Positions 18,513 through 27,778 are shown, numbered from the stretch's first letter. The stretch is DNA of 64,000 nucleotides from Aliivibrio sp. S3MY1 (GCF_028765575.1 NZ_JARACO010000009.1:1-64000); one strand, 5' to 3'. Numbers and translations: made by a program. Notes: generated by a model not told the origin, from the sequence alone.

Positions 18513-19232
18513 ATGACATTTGAGTTAATTGAAGCCTTTGTGGTTTTTAACCATTTATGTTACTTGAGTATGTTTTTTTATTTTATGATATTGACTATAA
18601 GGAATTTAATTTTGAAAACTAGCGAATGGAGTTTAGCTTTTGAGAGTTTAGTAAAAAAAACAACTCTTATCTGTTCAAATGTTAGAATAATTTCCTATTT
18701 CATTGTCTCTATCTTATGTTTAGGAGCCGCTGGAATTTGGCTTCCTTGGTTAGATAAAGCTGTTAGGTTTGAGCAGTTTTTTAGGGCGGACAACATATTT
18801 ACTTTTGTTGTTGCTCTTTTAGGTGGTTTACTTTGTAATAAAGTATTTCATGCAGATCGAATCGCTAAAGATATTTTTAGTGAATTAAAATTAAAGCTTG
18901 ATAGTGCTGAACATCATAAAAGTTCAGAAATATATGCGTTATTAAAAAAGCGGAAAAATATTTATAAAGAGCAACTTGCTTTATCCGCAATCGGTTTTTT
19001 GATAGGTTCAGTTGCTTTAATTCTTGTAATTATAGGGTATTCGGAGTTTAGTAGCTTAAACAATAGTTATAGTCAATTAGGATTGATTATTTCCTTGATT
19101 TTGTATTTGTACGCAACAGCTGAAGATATCGATGATAGCACACAGTTTAAAGTACTAGCTGAAGAAGAACCAAAAAGTACTGTATTTGAAGGCACCTTGC
19201 CTAAATCTGATGATTTGTTTCGAGATAAGTAA
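18513..19232 (+). CDS. Membrane protein inside the Dnd island
   Basis: 239 residues. Hydrophobic segments occur near 6-28, 59-80, 93-110, 160-182 and 190-203, with a soluble helical stretch between the third and fourth. It lies 32 bp after dptH and 2 bp before the DGQHR gene, so the two form a pair appended to the restriction operon. No known Dnd component has this profile as far as I know. Function unknown. Confidence 0.55.
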   Translation: MTFELIEAFVVFNHLCYLSMFFYFMILTIRNLILKTSEWSLAFESLVKKTTLICSNVRIISYFIVSILCLGAAGIWLPWLDKAVRFEQFFRADNIFTFVVALLGGLLCNKVFHADRIAKDIFSELKLKLDSAEHHKSSEIYALLKKRKNIYKEQLALSAIGFLIGSVALILVIIGYSEFSSLNNSYSQLGLIISLILYLYATAEDIDDSTQFKVLAEEEPKSTVFEGTLPKSDDLFRDK

Positions 19233-19234
19233 TT

Positions 19235-20515
19235 ATGAGTTTAATTCAAAAAGAAATTAATAAAAAAGTTATGAAATTATCGCAGCCGTTATCGGACTAT
19301 TTTGTATTCTCGATTAAGGCAAAAGAACTTCTTAAAATATGTGAACCTATAAGATTAGAAGATGGAGATGAAGTAGATAACTATGGTTTATTAGATGTCC
19401 CTTTTTCTAAGGTAAGTACAGGGACTCAGAGAAAAGAAAATGTTAAACAGGTAGCTGAAATAAAAGAATATATAGTTAGTGGGGATGCCGCATTTCCTAA
19501 TACTATTATATTAGGAGCTAATTTAAATGATAAAGGCTTTTTATTAGATAGCGAAGATGAAAAACGCTGGATAATTAATGGTGATGAGTTAAGTATACCT
19601 ACAGCATCATATAAAGCATCTATTATTGATGGGCAGCATCGAGTATTAGGTTTTAAACGTTTATTTAATGAAGATGAAAATAATGAATATCTTGATATGG
19701 ATGTTCTTTGTGTATTGTATCTAGATTTACCATTAACTTATCATGCTCAGATTTTTACTCATCTTAATTCTACTCCGAGAAGAGTTGATAGGAATTTGAT
19801 TTATCAATTGTATCAAATTGATATGGATGAGAAAAAACCAGAATGTTGGAGCCCTGAAGTTTTAGCTGTCTATTTAGCTAGAACTCTAGATAGTGATATA
19901 GGTTCTCCATTAAAAGATAGATTGAAACTCTCAGTTAAAGACAGAGAGCTAAAAGATGGCTGGAAATTTACTTTTTCTTCTGTAGTTGAAGGACTTTTAT
20001 GTTTAATATCTTCAAATCCTAAAAAAGATAAGAATATTTTAGCTACAGAAACTAGAGTTTTATCTGAAGATAAAGACAAATATAAGTTTGCTAAGCGAGA
20101 TGTTTTGAGTGCGTATATTGATTCCGCGCCTCTTAGAGAGCTATATTTAAATCAAAAAGATAGCACGCTTTACAGTCTAATATTAAAATATATCAAAGTT
20201 ATGGATGAGAAATTAATATCTAAAGAAGATTCTGTTTTTAGAAAAAGTATAGGTTTTTCTGCTTGCCTGCTGGCTCTTAAGGAAATATTGCTACGTAGCA
20301 ACGCTGAACCGAATGAAGTAATCGAAATTATAGAGCGAAACTTAGTTCGAATTAATTTTGATTTTCTACCTAGTATACCAAGTACAAAGGTTCAGGGTGT
20401 TTTAAAGAATACTATTATATTACTAGTAAAAGATGAACTTAATCTTGATAAGAAAAGTATTAACATAAAAATAGAGGATGTGAAATTATATACGAGTATT
20501 ATTGGTACTAAGTAA
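19235..20515 (+). CDS. DGQHR-domain protein, second DndB-like protein
   Basis: 426 residues. The family signature IIDGQHRVLGF is at about residues 130-140 and FTHLNSTPRRVDR follows, parallel to INDGQHRRKAI and FADLNKY in the dndB product of this window. DGQHR proteins include DndB, a repressor of dnd genes. This copy is in the restriction operon, not the modification operon, and pairs with a membrane protein. It could be a separate regulator or part of an added module. Family is firm, role is unknown. Confidence 0.75.
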   Translation: MSLIQKEINKKVMKLSQPLSDYFVFSIKAKELLKICEPIRLEDGDEVDNYGLLDVPFSKVSTGTQRKENVKQVAEIKEYIVSGDAAFPNTIILGANLNDKGFLLDSEDEKRWIINGDELSIPTASYKASIIDGQHRVLGFKRLFNEDENNEYLDMDVLCVLYLDLPLTYHAQIFTHLNSTPRRVDRNLIYQLYQIDMDEKKPECWSPEVLAVYLARTLDSDIGSPLKDRLKLSVKDRELKDGWKFTFSSVVEGLLCLISSNPKKDKNILATETRVLSEDKDKYKFAKRDVLSAYIDSAPLRELYLNQKDSTLYSLILKYIKVMDEKLISKEDSVFRKSIGFSACLLALKEILLRSNAEPNEVIEIIERNLVRINFDFLPSIPSTKVQGVLKNTIILLVKDELNLDKKSINIKIEDVKLYTSIIGTK

Positions 20516-20583
20516 ATAAGAGTTTTTTAGTTTACCTGTATATGCGCTTAGAGTATTTTTAGCCATTATTGGTACTTGTCGAG

Positions 20584-20619
20584 AATTAAAGAACTTAGTA
20601 ACCACTAAGTTCTTTAATT
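20584..20619. terminator. Bidirectional terminator between convergent Dnd operons
   Basis: A perfect 16-bp stem (AATTAAAGAACTTAGT and its complement) with the 4-nt loop AACC, between the rightward restriction operon and the leftward modification operon. Confidence 0.75.
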
Positions 20620-20669
20620 TTAAGTATTTTATTTATAGATATCTGATGATAGTACCGCTTTAAAGAGTA

Positions 20670-21023
20670 TTATTTAGTTAATGTATGTGAAAATGATAAA
20701 ATTGATTTTAAGTTTCTAATCGAAGCTATCCCATCTTCAACATGAGCAGCCCAAGCTTGTTGGTGCTGCTTAGTATCTAGCTCTGGGTAGTACATTTTTA
20801 GAACTAACTCAGTAACGTCACTAGTTTCACCAAGCCAAGTAAATTTATCTAATACTAACGAGCCATCAAGCTTTGCTTCTTGGCCGTTATATCTAAACTC
20901 ACTTTCTACTGATCTAAAAAACGCAAGACGAGCAGATACATTCGGTGTAATCCCCGTATAGCCTTTTAGCTTTTTAAGTTGCTCTTCAGTCGTGCGTGTT
21001 AAGTTCATACGGTTAGGTAACAT
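20670..21023 (-). CDS. dndE: DNA sulfur modification protein DndE
   Basis: 117 residues, the usual small size. The N-terminus MLPNRMNLTRTTEEQLKKLK and the following ITPNVSARLAFFRSVES fit DndE, a small basic protein that binds nicked DNA in the modification complex. The ATG overlaps the dndD stop by one base. Last gene of dndBCDE. Confidence 0.9.
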   Translation of the reverse strand: MLPNRMNLTRTTEEQLKKLKGYTGITPNVSARLAFFRSVESEFRYNGQEAKLDGSLVLDKFTWLGETSDVTELVLKMYYPELDTKQHQQAWAAHVEDGIASIRNLKSILSFSHTLTK

Positions 21024-23038
21024 TACATAGCCTCCTGAAGTTTATCTTTCCAAAAATAACCTACTTTTACTTTTGATGATTTTGTTAAACCATCGAAGCT
21101 AATCTCATAAGTACGAGCAATATCATCTTGGATCATATTAATGTAATTTTTATCAATTTCAGTATCCGTCGATAAAATAACCACTTGATGACTGGCATTT
21201 GGGAAGTAATTCTCAACCAATTTATCTCTATGGTGTGAATCTAAACGCCCTAATGGAGTATCGATAATAATCGGTAACTTACGACCAGAAGTGCGACCTA
21301 GTGCTTCTAGTATCGAGATAGCATAGATTTGTTTCTCGCCTGCTGACATAGCCTTACGGTTGATTTGAATACCATGTTCGTCAACTAAATTAACATCAAA
21401 AGTTTGAGGGTTAATTACAGCTGATATGTGTAAATCATCTTTACGTGCAAGGTTCGTGTAAGAGGCGACAAATTCTTTTTCAAGCTGTTTTACACGAGCA
21501 TGAGTTAACTGCTCTGCAAACTTATCTAGCAAAATTAATGCATTTTGTGCATTGCTTACACCTGAGCCTTGGTTTGATGCATCTTTGTTTTTATCATGCA
21601 GTTTTTGAACTTTACGTGCTGCTTCTAGTGCATTACGAAGCTCAAGTTTTGCATTTTCTAGTAGTTCACGATATTTACGAATAAGCGTTTCTTTTTGCTT
21701 ATCTAGTTCACGAACTTCTGTAAACAACTCTTGCACTTGTTCTTGCTCAGGCGCTCTTGCAATATTAGTTGATGCGTTATCAAGATCGTATTCAACCGTG
21801 CTTAATCGAGTCCTTGCTATATCAAAACGCTTAAAGGAATCAGAAGCTTGGTGTTGTGTTTGAAACTCAATTAGCTTTGCTTCACGCTCTGATATATCCA
21901 ATATTAATTCTGCATTTTGTTCTTTATTCATGAACTCTTGTAATGAGTCATTAATTGTTTCCATTGCAACGGCAGAGTTAGTTAAGCGTAGGCTTAAATC
22001 TTGGCGCAATGAATCTAAGAAAGTATTAAGCTCACTACCAAAGCTTTGTTTTTGTTTAGTGGCTTTTTCGGCTTCTATTTGCTTCATTAGAGCTTTCATT
22101 GTGTTAGGTGCAAAAGCAAAAGGCAGTGAGCCTTCAAACTCAGTACGTAACTGTTTCTCTAGTTCTGACTTTTCTTTTAAAAGGTGATCAACTTTTAGAG
22201 TTTCAGATTCGCGTGTTTTCGCCCATGCGCCACCGCTTTGAGATAGAGTCGATTCACAGCGTTGAATTTCTACTGTAGTTGACTCTATTTGAGCCGCAAC
22301 AATATCAGCGTCATAGCGTAGTTTTTCAGATTTTCTTTCGTGTTCGATACGTGCTTTTTCAAACGAATTCATTTCATCACGAATTGTTTGAGGAAGAGCT
22401 TGAGCATCGTTCTTTTTTAAGTAGATGGTTAAGTCACTTTTTAGTTTAGTGATTACGTCTAAACCTAATAGGCGACGCACAGCCGTTTTTAGTACTTTTC
22501 CTGATTCGTCTTCAGCAAGATCGGCAATTTTTTCACCATCAAAGAAGAAAAGATCAGCAATGCCAGTAGGGATTAATTCATTTAAGAACCCTTGGCATTG
22601 TTCATAGTTTAGTTCAGACATAATAACGCCATCACGCTCTAGTGATAGATTATCTTTTTTGTTTTTTTTCCAACTACGGGTGACTTTATAAGTACTTTCT
22701 TTACCGTTGTGACTGTAAGTGAAGGCTAACGCGATAGAGGCATTATCTTGCATTCCACCATGGCCAACACCTTTATGGATTAAGTCTGTAATCGCTTCAA
22801 TATATTCGCCATTAGTCAAATTCTTGCTAAATGCTTGGCGACCATATAAAGCTAATCGAACTGCGGTAAGAATCGAGGTTTTACCTGCACCATTTAAACC
22901 ACCGAATAGGATGATGGGTTTTGCTTTTCTAACTTCTGTGCTTGCTACATTTAACTCTACGGATTCTGGTTGTAAGTCAATTTCATGCACTCCGCGGAAT
23001 ACTCGAAAATTATTTAATGTTAATTTAGTTATAAGCAT
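21023..23038 (-). CDS. dndD: DNA sulfur modification ATPase DndD
   Basis: 671 residues, an SMC/Rad50-like ATPase. Walker A is GGLNGAGKTSIL near residue 50. A long coiled-coil middle follows, then the signature MSAGEKQIYAIS and Walker B IIIDTPLGRLDSHHR near residue 590. DndD is thought to open or nick DNA for sulfur insertion. It lies 9 bp after dndC. Confidence 0.95.
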   Translation of the reverse strand: MLITKLTLNNFRVFRGVHEIDLQPESVELNVASTEVRKAKPIILFGGLNGAGKTSILTAVRLALYGRQAFSKNLTNGEYIEAITDLIHKGVGHGGMQDNASIALAFTYSHNGKESTYKVTRSWKKNKKDNLSLERDGVIMSELNYEQCQGFLNELIPTGIADLFFFDGEKIADLAEDESGKVLKTAVRRLLGLDVITKLKSDLTIYLKKNDAQALPQTIRDEMNSFEKARIEHERKSEKLRYDADIVAAQIESTTVEIQRCESTLSQSGGAWAKTRESETLKVDHLLKEKSELEKQLRTEFEGSLPFAFAPNTMKALMKQIEAEKATKQKQSFGSELNTFLDSLRQDLSLRLTNSAVAMETINDSLQEFMNKEQNAELILDISEREAKLIEFQTQHQASDSFKRFDIARTRLSTVEYDLDNASTNIARAPEQEQVQELFTEVRELDKQKETLIRKYRELLENAKLELRNALEAARKVQKLHDKNKDASNQGSGVSNAQNALILLDKFAEQLTHARVKQLEKEFVASYTNLARKDDLHISAVINPQTFDVNLVDEHGIQINRKAMSAGEKQIYAISILEALGRTSGRKLPIIIDTPLGRLDSHHRDKLVENYFPNASHQVVILSTDTEIDKNYINMIQDDIARTYEISFDGLTKSSKVKVGYFWKDKLQEAM

Positions 23039-23047
23039 GGTTTAGGC

Positions 23048-24682
23048 CTAAAATTCTTTATTCAATTGATCGTCAAGACGTTGTAGTTCATCGTTATATC
23101 TATCGATTTCATGTTGATGAACATCATACTCAGCCCTACTTTGTAGGTCGGCATGTTTATTTTTGATCTCTTCTAGGCTGCCCCAATCCTTTTTCAAAAT
23201 TGAGCTGACTTTATTAGCAATACCGCTACGACGACTTAACCCATCCATTGAAACTTCAAGTTCAATGAGCTTCATGACCATTTCAGGTGCTACGTCAAAG
23301 CCCTCACATAGTTCTGTGATTAGTTGTGCATCATCTTTACCAAAACTTGCACTGTCGTCGTATACCCAATCAAGATCGTAACCATAAACTTCTTTGAAGA
23401 TGATTGGTAAAGAGTCGTTCCAATCAGGCTCATTTGGATCTTTTATCCATTCTTGTCGAATTGCATGTAATTCTTTTTCTGTGATTAACTCAATGCCACG
23501 ATCTTCAGATTTGTACTTTTTATCAAGCTCTAGTAATTCACGTAACCATTGTTGACGATATTTCATCCAATATGGTCCAGGAACGTGTTTACGCTCTAGC
23601 GCGATATCTTCGCCTTCTTTTGCGTATTGGTAGCTCACTTTACCAGTGCGGCGCTTATAGTTTCGGTATTCATCTTTTACTGTTGGATCTGTGGTTACTG
23701 CCAGTTTATTTCTAAACTCTAACAGTGGTGACATCCATTCTTCACCATTCTGAATAAGGCTTTCCATTGCGCGGTCACGGGTGACAACGGTACAAGTCCA
23801 ACAACCGAAACGAGAATTACCACAAGAAGGGGTTGTTTCATCAATTACCATTGGACATTCGCCTTGGCCTGATGAATCTTTATATAGATTCCATAGTGTT
23901 AAGTTTTTTCCACCCCATGGATTTTCCCATTCTAAATCGTACTTATTGCTCCAAATGTTTTTGATGCCATAAGGAGTCTCTTTTGTTACTAGATGACATA
24001 GACGCAGGATTTTCCAAACATCATCTACTCCCCATGTATCAATAGGAGTAAAGATGAAAGCATTGGCTAGTGTCGTATGGCGAGCCAAACGAGAGCCATC
24101 AATTTTATGCTTTGCAATAACTTGAGCACGAGATGCACTTTCTTGGCTACGAGATCCAAGCACTACGATCACTTCATCAAATTGAGATACTTTAGATTTT
24201 ATGAAGTCACTAACTGGATTAATTTTCATCCTTTCTGTACACCAACGGAAAGAACGAGTTGGCGCAGGGTAGCCTTTACCTAACAAGCTTGACCAAAATG
24301 TTTGGTCATCTTCAGGTACAACTTTATGACAAGTAATTGGTAAACCATCACGTTCTGCACCCGTTTGAATTGCGGCTAGTGAGTCATTGATGTGATTAAC
24401 TACAACAGGTGTTTCAACTAGAGTATCTGAAGTTACAACAAACACTTGTTTTGTTCTGTCTTCTTCTTTAAGCCCAAGAAGAGCAAGATAAATTAGTGAC
24501 ATGATAGCAGAGGAGTCTTTTCCTCCACTGTAGCCGATTACCCAAGGTCTATTATCTGCACAATAGACACGTTGAACATCTGCAACATAGTGGCTTAATT
24601 TATGGTTTACGAAATCTTCAGAGTTGATGAACTCTTGATATTCTTCGGCAAGGTCTTCCGTTAGTTGGAGGTCATCTATCAT
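23048..24682 (-). CDS. dndC: DNA sulfur modification protein DndC
   Basis: 544 residues, PAPS-reductase/ATP-pyrophosphatase family. The PP-loop SGGKDSS is at residues 52-58. Cysteines in GQGECPMVIDETTPSC and FGCWTCTVV fit the Fe-S cluster site. DndC activates DNA or sulfur for phosphorothioation. Its ATG overlaps the dndB stop by 4 bp. Confidence 0.95.
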   Translation of the reverse strand: MIDDLQLTEDLAEEYQEFINSEDFVNHKLSHYVADVQRVYCADNRPWVIGYSGGKDSSAIMSLIYLALLGLKEEDRTKQVFVVTSDTLVETPVVVNHINDSLAAIQTGAERDGLPITCHKVVPEDDQTFWSSLLGKGYPAPTRSFRWCTERMKINPVSDFIKSKVSQFDEVIVVLGSRSQESASRAQVIAKHKIDGSRLARHTTLANAFIFTPIDTWGVDDVWKILRLCHLVTKETPYGIKNIWSNKYDLEWENPWGGKNLTLWNLYKDSSGQGECPMVIDETTPSCGNSRFGCWTCTVVTRDRAMESLIQNGEEWMSPLLEFRNKLAVTTDPTVKDEYRNYKRRTGKVSYQYAKEGEDIALERKHVPGPYWMKYRQQWLRELLELDKKYKSEDRGIELITEKELHAIRQEWIKDPNEPDWNDSLPIIFKEVYGYDLDWVYDDSASFGKDDAQLITELCEGFDVAPEMVMKLIELEVSMDGLSRRSGIANKVSSILKKDWGSLEEIKNKHADLQSRAEYDVHQHEIDRYNDELQRLDDQLNKEF

Positions 24683-25758
24683 GATAATTGCTTCTCTAGC
24701 GTTTGTTCTTCAGGAGTTAGCGTTAATCCTAACTTCATTTTTAATGCGTTTGTGGTTAGTTGGATATTGATTGTCGATTTGCTCAACTTACCGTGATTCA
24801 TACTACGCTCTAACCAGTCTTTATTTGTTTTTCTCCAATCAACCTCAGACAATAAAGAAAGTTTTTCTTTCCAGTTAGCTGGTTCTTGGCAAAGTAGGTG
24901 TTTACCTAATAGCCCAAGAGCATGCAATCCAAGGCCGTGGGCATGGATAAACTCTTGTCTAAGTTGAGCAGGAGATATTTCTTTTCTAAGTACTAGTTGC
25001 CAATCTTTTATGTGCTTTGTTACTTCTTGCCAATATTCAGAAGCTAATTTTTTTTCTTCATCGCTAAAGCTATCTTTTGCGCCTTTACTTAGAAGAGCTC
25101 GCGTAGCTTGTTTAATGCTACTTAAGGTGAACAGTTTATTCGATTTAGGTGAAATGTTGGACTTCTCCATTTCAGTCAACCCAATAAATGGTTTAATTGA
25201 ACTGGCTAATAACCTTGCTAACTCAGAACTTTCATCACGGTGATCATATAGCGTACCTAGTGATGGACTTGGTTTTACTGCGTATTTATTCAGATCGGCA
25301 AACATTTGTTGGCTTCGATCTAACCCTTCATCAATAAAGAAGAGTACAGCAATATTATCTTGTCCAAGGTCTGGGTTTTCTCTTAATGCCTCTTCAATGG
25401 CTTTACGTCTATGTTGGCCATCATTAATTAAGATTTGAGCATCCATGGGGATATGAAGCACACCTAAGTTAGGGGCTCCCTCATGATCTTTAAATGAGAT
25501 ATCAACGCCAACAGAAGCGGTTAAAGCTGAAAATACATATTCTTTAGGGTTTTCAAGAAGGTAACGTACCATTTCAGGGATTCTAGTTTTATTTAAAGTA
25601 CGTTGAGCACGAAGTTCTGGTGGAACATCGTCTTCGTTATAACTGAAAATCTTTGGAATAATACGTAGTGGGCAAGTAGCTATGTAAAAAGGTCTACCTG
25701 CTTGCATTCCTTTTACTGCTGGGAATGAATAGCAGTAACCAGATTCTTGATTGTTCAT
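24679..25758 (-). CDS. dndB: DNA sulfur modification protein DndB (transcriptional regulator)
   Basis: 359 residues with INDGQHRRKAI (DGQHR at 113-117) and MFADLNKYAVKPSPSLG, both typical of DndB. Known homologues repress the dnd operon and limit modification density. First gene of the leftward operon, with AAGGATG upstream of the ATG. No dndA (cysteine desulfurase) is present in the window; many dnd clusters rely on host IscS. Confidence 0.93.
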   Translation of the reverse strand: MNNQESGYCYSFPAVKGMQAGRPFYIATCPLRIIPKIFSYNEDDVPPELRAQRTLNKTRIPEMVRYLLENPKEYVFSALTASVGVDISFKDHEGAPNLGVLHIPMDAQILINDGQHRRKAIEEALRENPDLGQDNIAVLFFIDEGLDRSQQMFADLNKYAVKPSPSLGTLYDHRDESSELARLLASSIKPFIGLTEMEKSNISPKSNKLFTLSSIKQATRALLSKGAKDSFSDEEKKLASEYWQEVTKHIKDWQLVLRKEISPAQLRQEFIHAHGLGLHALGLLGKHLLCQEPANWKEKLSLLSEVDWRKTNKDWLERSMNHGKLSKSTINIQLTTNALKMKLGLTLTPEEQTLEKQLS

Positions 25759-26083
25759 TATGTCATCCTTAGAAGGTAGTTTGTTAGGTTGATAACGTAA
25801 ACATAGCTTGATTTGTTAATTCCTTCAACTTTAGTTTGTTATATTTTGACAGGTCCTAGGTGTTAGTATGTTATTTATTGCGCGCACTTAAGGGTTATTA
25901 CATCGGTATGTTAAAAATAAGAGCGGCATTCTACCTTTTTAGTGATGAGATTGCCATTAGTTAGTTTGCATGGAAGAGGTAATCGGCTACTGAATTTTTG
26001 GTGTCACTTTGTAGCTCGAATTTTAGTGACTGAATGAAGATTAAAGGTGTGGGGGATAAAGCTCAGGTATGTATATTTGAAAC
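25759..26083. other. Intergenic region upstream of dndB
   Basis: It should contain the dndB promoter on the minus strand. I see three TTTGTTA direct repeats within the first 85 bp, a CCTAGG palindrome near 25855, and otherwise no supported gene. Confidence 0.4.
25777..25841. promoter_or_regulatory. Direct repeats upstream of dndB, possible operator
   Basis: TAGTTTGTTA occurs at 25777-25786 and 25832-25841, 55 bp apart (about five helical turns), with a third TTTGTTA at 25812. Position just upstream of the dndB start suits autoregulation by DndB or a promoter. Not proven by sequence. Confidence 0.3.
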
Positions 26084-26164
26084 TAGACCGCTTTTTGTAA
26101 TCGATATCCCTTGATTATTGTTCCGAATTCGTTCAGTTGTTCGTCTAATTCAAACCTATGCATA
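26084..26164 (-). pseudogene. Relic of a helix-turn-helix regulator N-terminus
   Basis: The minus-strand frame reads MHRFELDEQLNEFGTIIKG then YRLQKAV and stops. It resembles the start of Xre-type regulators, where IIKGYRLQKA leads into the HTH. Only 26 codons remain and no downstream HTH follows in any frame I checked. Confidence 0.3.
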
Positions 26165-26177
26165 TGGTTTCTTTTTG

Positions 26178-26425
26178 ATAATCATCCAATGTAGGCAATA
26201 GAATCAGAGCTTGCTCAAGTTTATAAACATAATTAACTATCAATTATTAGAATAAGTTAAATAAGGAAATACGATGAAAAAAGGATTGTTATGTTTACTC
26301 CCACTATCTACTTTGCTTACAGTGATGAAAACATCAGAACCAAAATTAGAAGTATTAATCGTGCGCCATTCAAGAAAATGAAGGTAAAATTTTGTTTGGA
26401 ATGCGCCTATTGAGCAGATTATATT
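26178..26425 (+). pseudogene. Collapsed copy of three consecutive genes from 31.5-32.6 kb
   Basis: Bases about 26178-26362 match 31551-31738: the end of the 87-residue gene, the intergenic ATTATTAGAATAAG, and the start of the lipoprotein gene. Here the lipobox cysteine codon is deleted. At about 26363 the match jumps to about 32500-32560, inside the 109-residue gene (GGAATGCGCCTATTGAGCAG in both). This is a duplicated module that has lost most of its middle. Confidence 0.75.
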
Positions 26426-26798
26426 GCTTTATTCTAATTTTCGTTTAGCTAATTTATTATCATGGAGTAATTCTTATAGGCCTACATTGCAAACTTATGA
26501 GGATTATACAAAAAATAATAGTTATACTTTTGCTATCGGATGTGGAAAAACCAAAGAGAATAATTTTTTAACATTAAAGGTTGAGAGCAAAAAGCTTTCA
26601 AAAGTAAAGGGTATTTTAGAGTTTAATCTATCTGTAGATGGTGCTGATAGCTACAATCTTAAAGCTGGATTTCATCCTAATGAATCGACCATCTATGTAA
26701 CAAGAGCACCACAAAAATTGATGCAAGAGATAAAGAAAGGTCATATTTCGGATATTGAAGTGTATTCTAAAAATAAATTAGTATTTAAAAGTATTTAA
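26424..26798 (+). CDS. Hypothetical protein, probably a truncated C-terminal fragment
   Basis: 124 codons starting at a TTG, with no nearby ATG or ribosome binding site. The content looks like real protein (LTLKVESKKLSKVKGILEFN, then ESTIYVTRAPQKLM). It abuts the relic module directly, so it is probably the 3' part of a gene whose start was lost. Not recognised. Confidence 0.35.
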   Translation: MLYSNFRLANLLSWSNSYRPTLQTYEDYTKNNSYTFAIGCGKTKENNFLTLKVESKKLSKVKGILEFNLSVDGADSYNLKAGFHPNESTIYVTRAPQKLMQEIKKGHISDIEVYSKNKLVFKSI

Positions 26799-26936
26799 AA
26801 GTATTTATTCTCTATCTGGATCTGTTGATGCCCTTAACATGATTTATGAAAAATGCGCCTCGCCATTTAGCGTTCTTTAAATCCCCCCTCAAAAGCAACA
26901 TAATGACAGGATGTAGATTGCAAATGGTCATTATGT

Positions 26937-27098
26937 ATGTCAGTCGTTTTTCATCTGGTTGGTATCGATCAAGTCAATGGCATTGGCTACGCGGTGCGTC
27001 ATGGTCGTACAGCAGAATTAAGAATATGGCGAATAGATATTTTAGTAAACCAAGCGAGAGAGATGGGTTTTCAAAAAATTGATGTGCAGTTGCAGTAA
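26937..27098 (+). CDS. Small ORF, possible gene remnant
   Basis: 53 residues, MSVVFHLVGIDQVNG then GYAVRHGRTAELRIWRID and ending GFQKIDVQLQ. Composition looks like coding sequence and the NYN/PIN-like gene follows 25 bp later. No good ribosome binding site is visible, so it may be the C-terminus of a lost gene. Confidence 0.3.
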   Translation: MSVVFHLVGIDQVNGIGYAVRHGRTAELRIWRIDILVNQAREMGFQKIDVQLQ

Positions 27099-27123
27099 TT
27101 AAATAAAATAATAAGGCTAGGTT

Positions 27124-27714
27124 ATGAATCTCATTTTTGTTGATGCAGAAAATGTCGGATTGAATACAATTCAAGAGATAGATACAAGGATCACTGATAA
27201 GGTTTTTGTGTTCTCTAATAATGAACAAATCAAAATACTTTGTCATGATTTAATGTTTATTATGATGGATGGGTATCCAATTGGTAAAAACCAAGCGGAT
27301 TTTTATTTGATTGCGCATTTGAGCAAGGCGATATCTCAAGTGCGATATGATGAGAAAAAGAAACTCACGTTTATATTATATTCAAATGATAACTCATTGT
27401 GTCAAGCGTTTGAATTTCAGTGCCAACACGCCTCAATTTCCTGTGAAATTATACATACCAAACCAATTCAGGGACAAAACACAAATAATCAGGAATATAC
27501 AACGGCAGAACTTAATAATATTGCTTGTCTTTATAAAGCATTAAAGTCAAAGAGTATGCTCGTGACTGAATTATTCAATACTACAAAACTTGCTCAAAAT
27601 GAGGCAACAAAAGCTTTGAATGCACTGGTGAAGAAAGACCTCATTGCTCGTTCTTCTAGTAATAAAAAGGTGTGGGAAGTTGTAGCGGAATTGAAGCCTG
27701 AACTCTTTGCATAA
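27124..27714 (+). CDS. PIN/NYN-like domain protein with C-terminal winged helix
   Basis: 196 residues. MNLIFVDAENVG at the start, GKNQADFYLIAHLSK near residue 58 and ILYSNDNSLCQAFEFQC near residue 87 give the Asp pattern of PIN-like/NYN nuclease domains. The last 70 residues (ACLYKALKSKSMLVTELFN, KALNALVKKDLIARSSSNKK) resemble a winged helix. It may cleave RNA, but this is a family expectation only. It lies between the Dnd island and the small-module region. Confidence 0.6.
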   Translation: MNLIFVDAENVGLNTIQEIDTRITDKVFVFSNNEQIKILCHDLMFIMMDGYPIGKNQADFYLIAHLSKAISQVRYDEKKKLTFILYSNDNSLCQAFEFQCQHASISCEIIHTKPIQGQNTNNQEYTTAELNNIACLYKALKSKSMLVTELFNTTKLAQNEATKALNALVKKDLIARSSSNKKVWEVVAELKPELFA

Positions 27715-27778
27715 TTTTGTGAAATCATTATTTACTGGTTGTAAAAATAATTAGTTCTAATGTATTGCCATTTAAAAA

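Noticed and set aside
26846-27246. Frames at 26846-27082 (+) and 26974-27246 (-).
   Set aside because: Both overlap a more protein-like frame (26937-27098) and the clear NYN/PIN-like gene; neither has a ribosome binding site.
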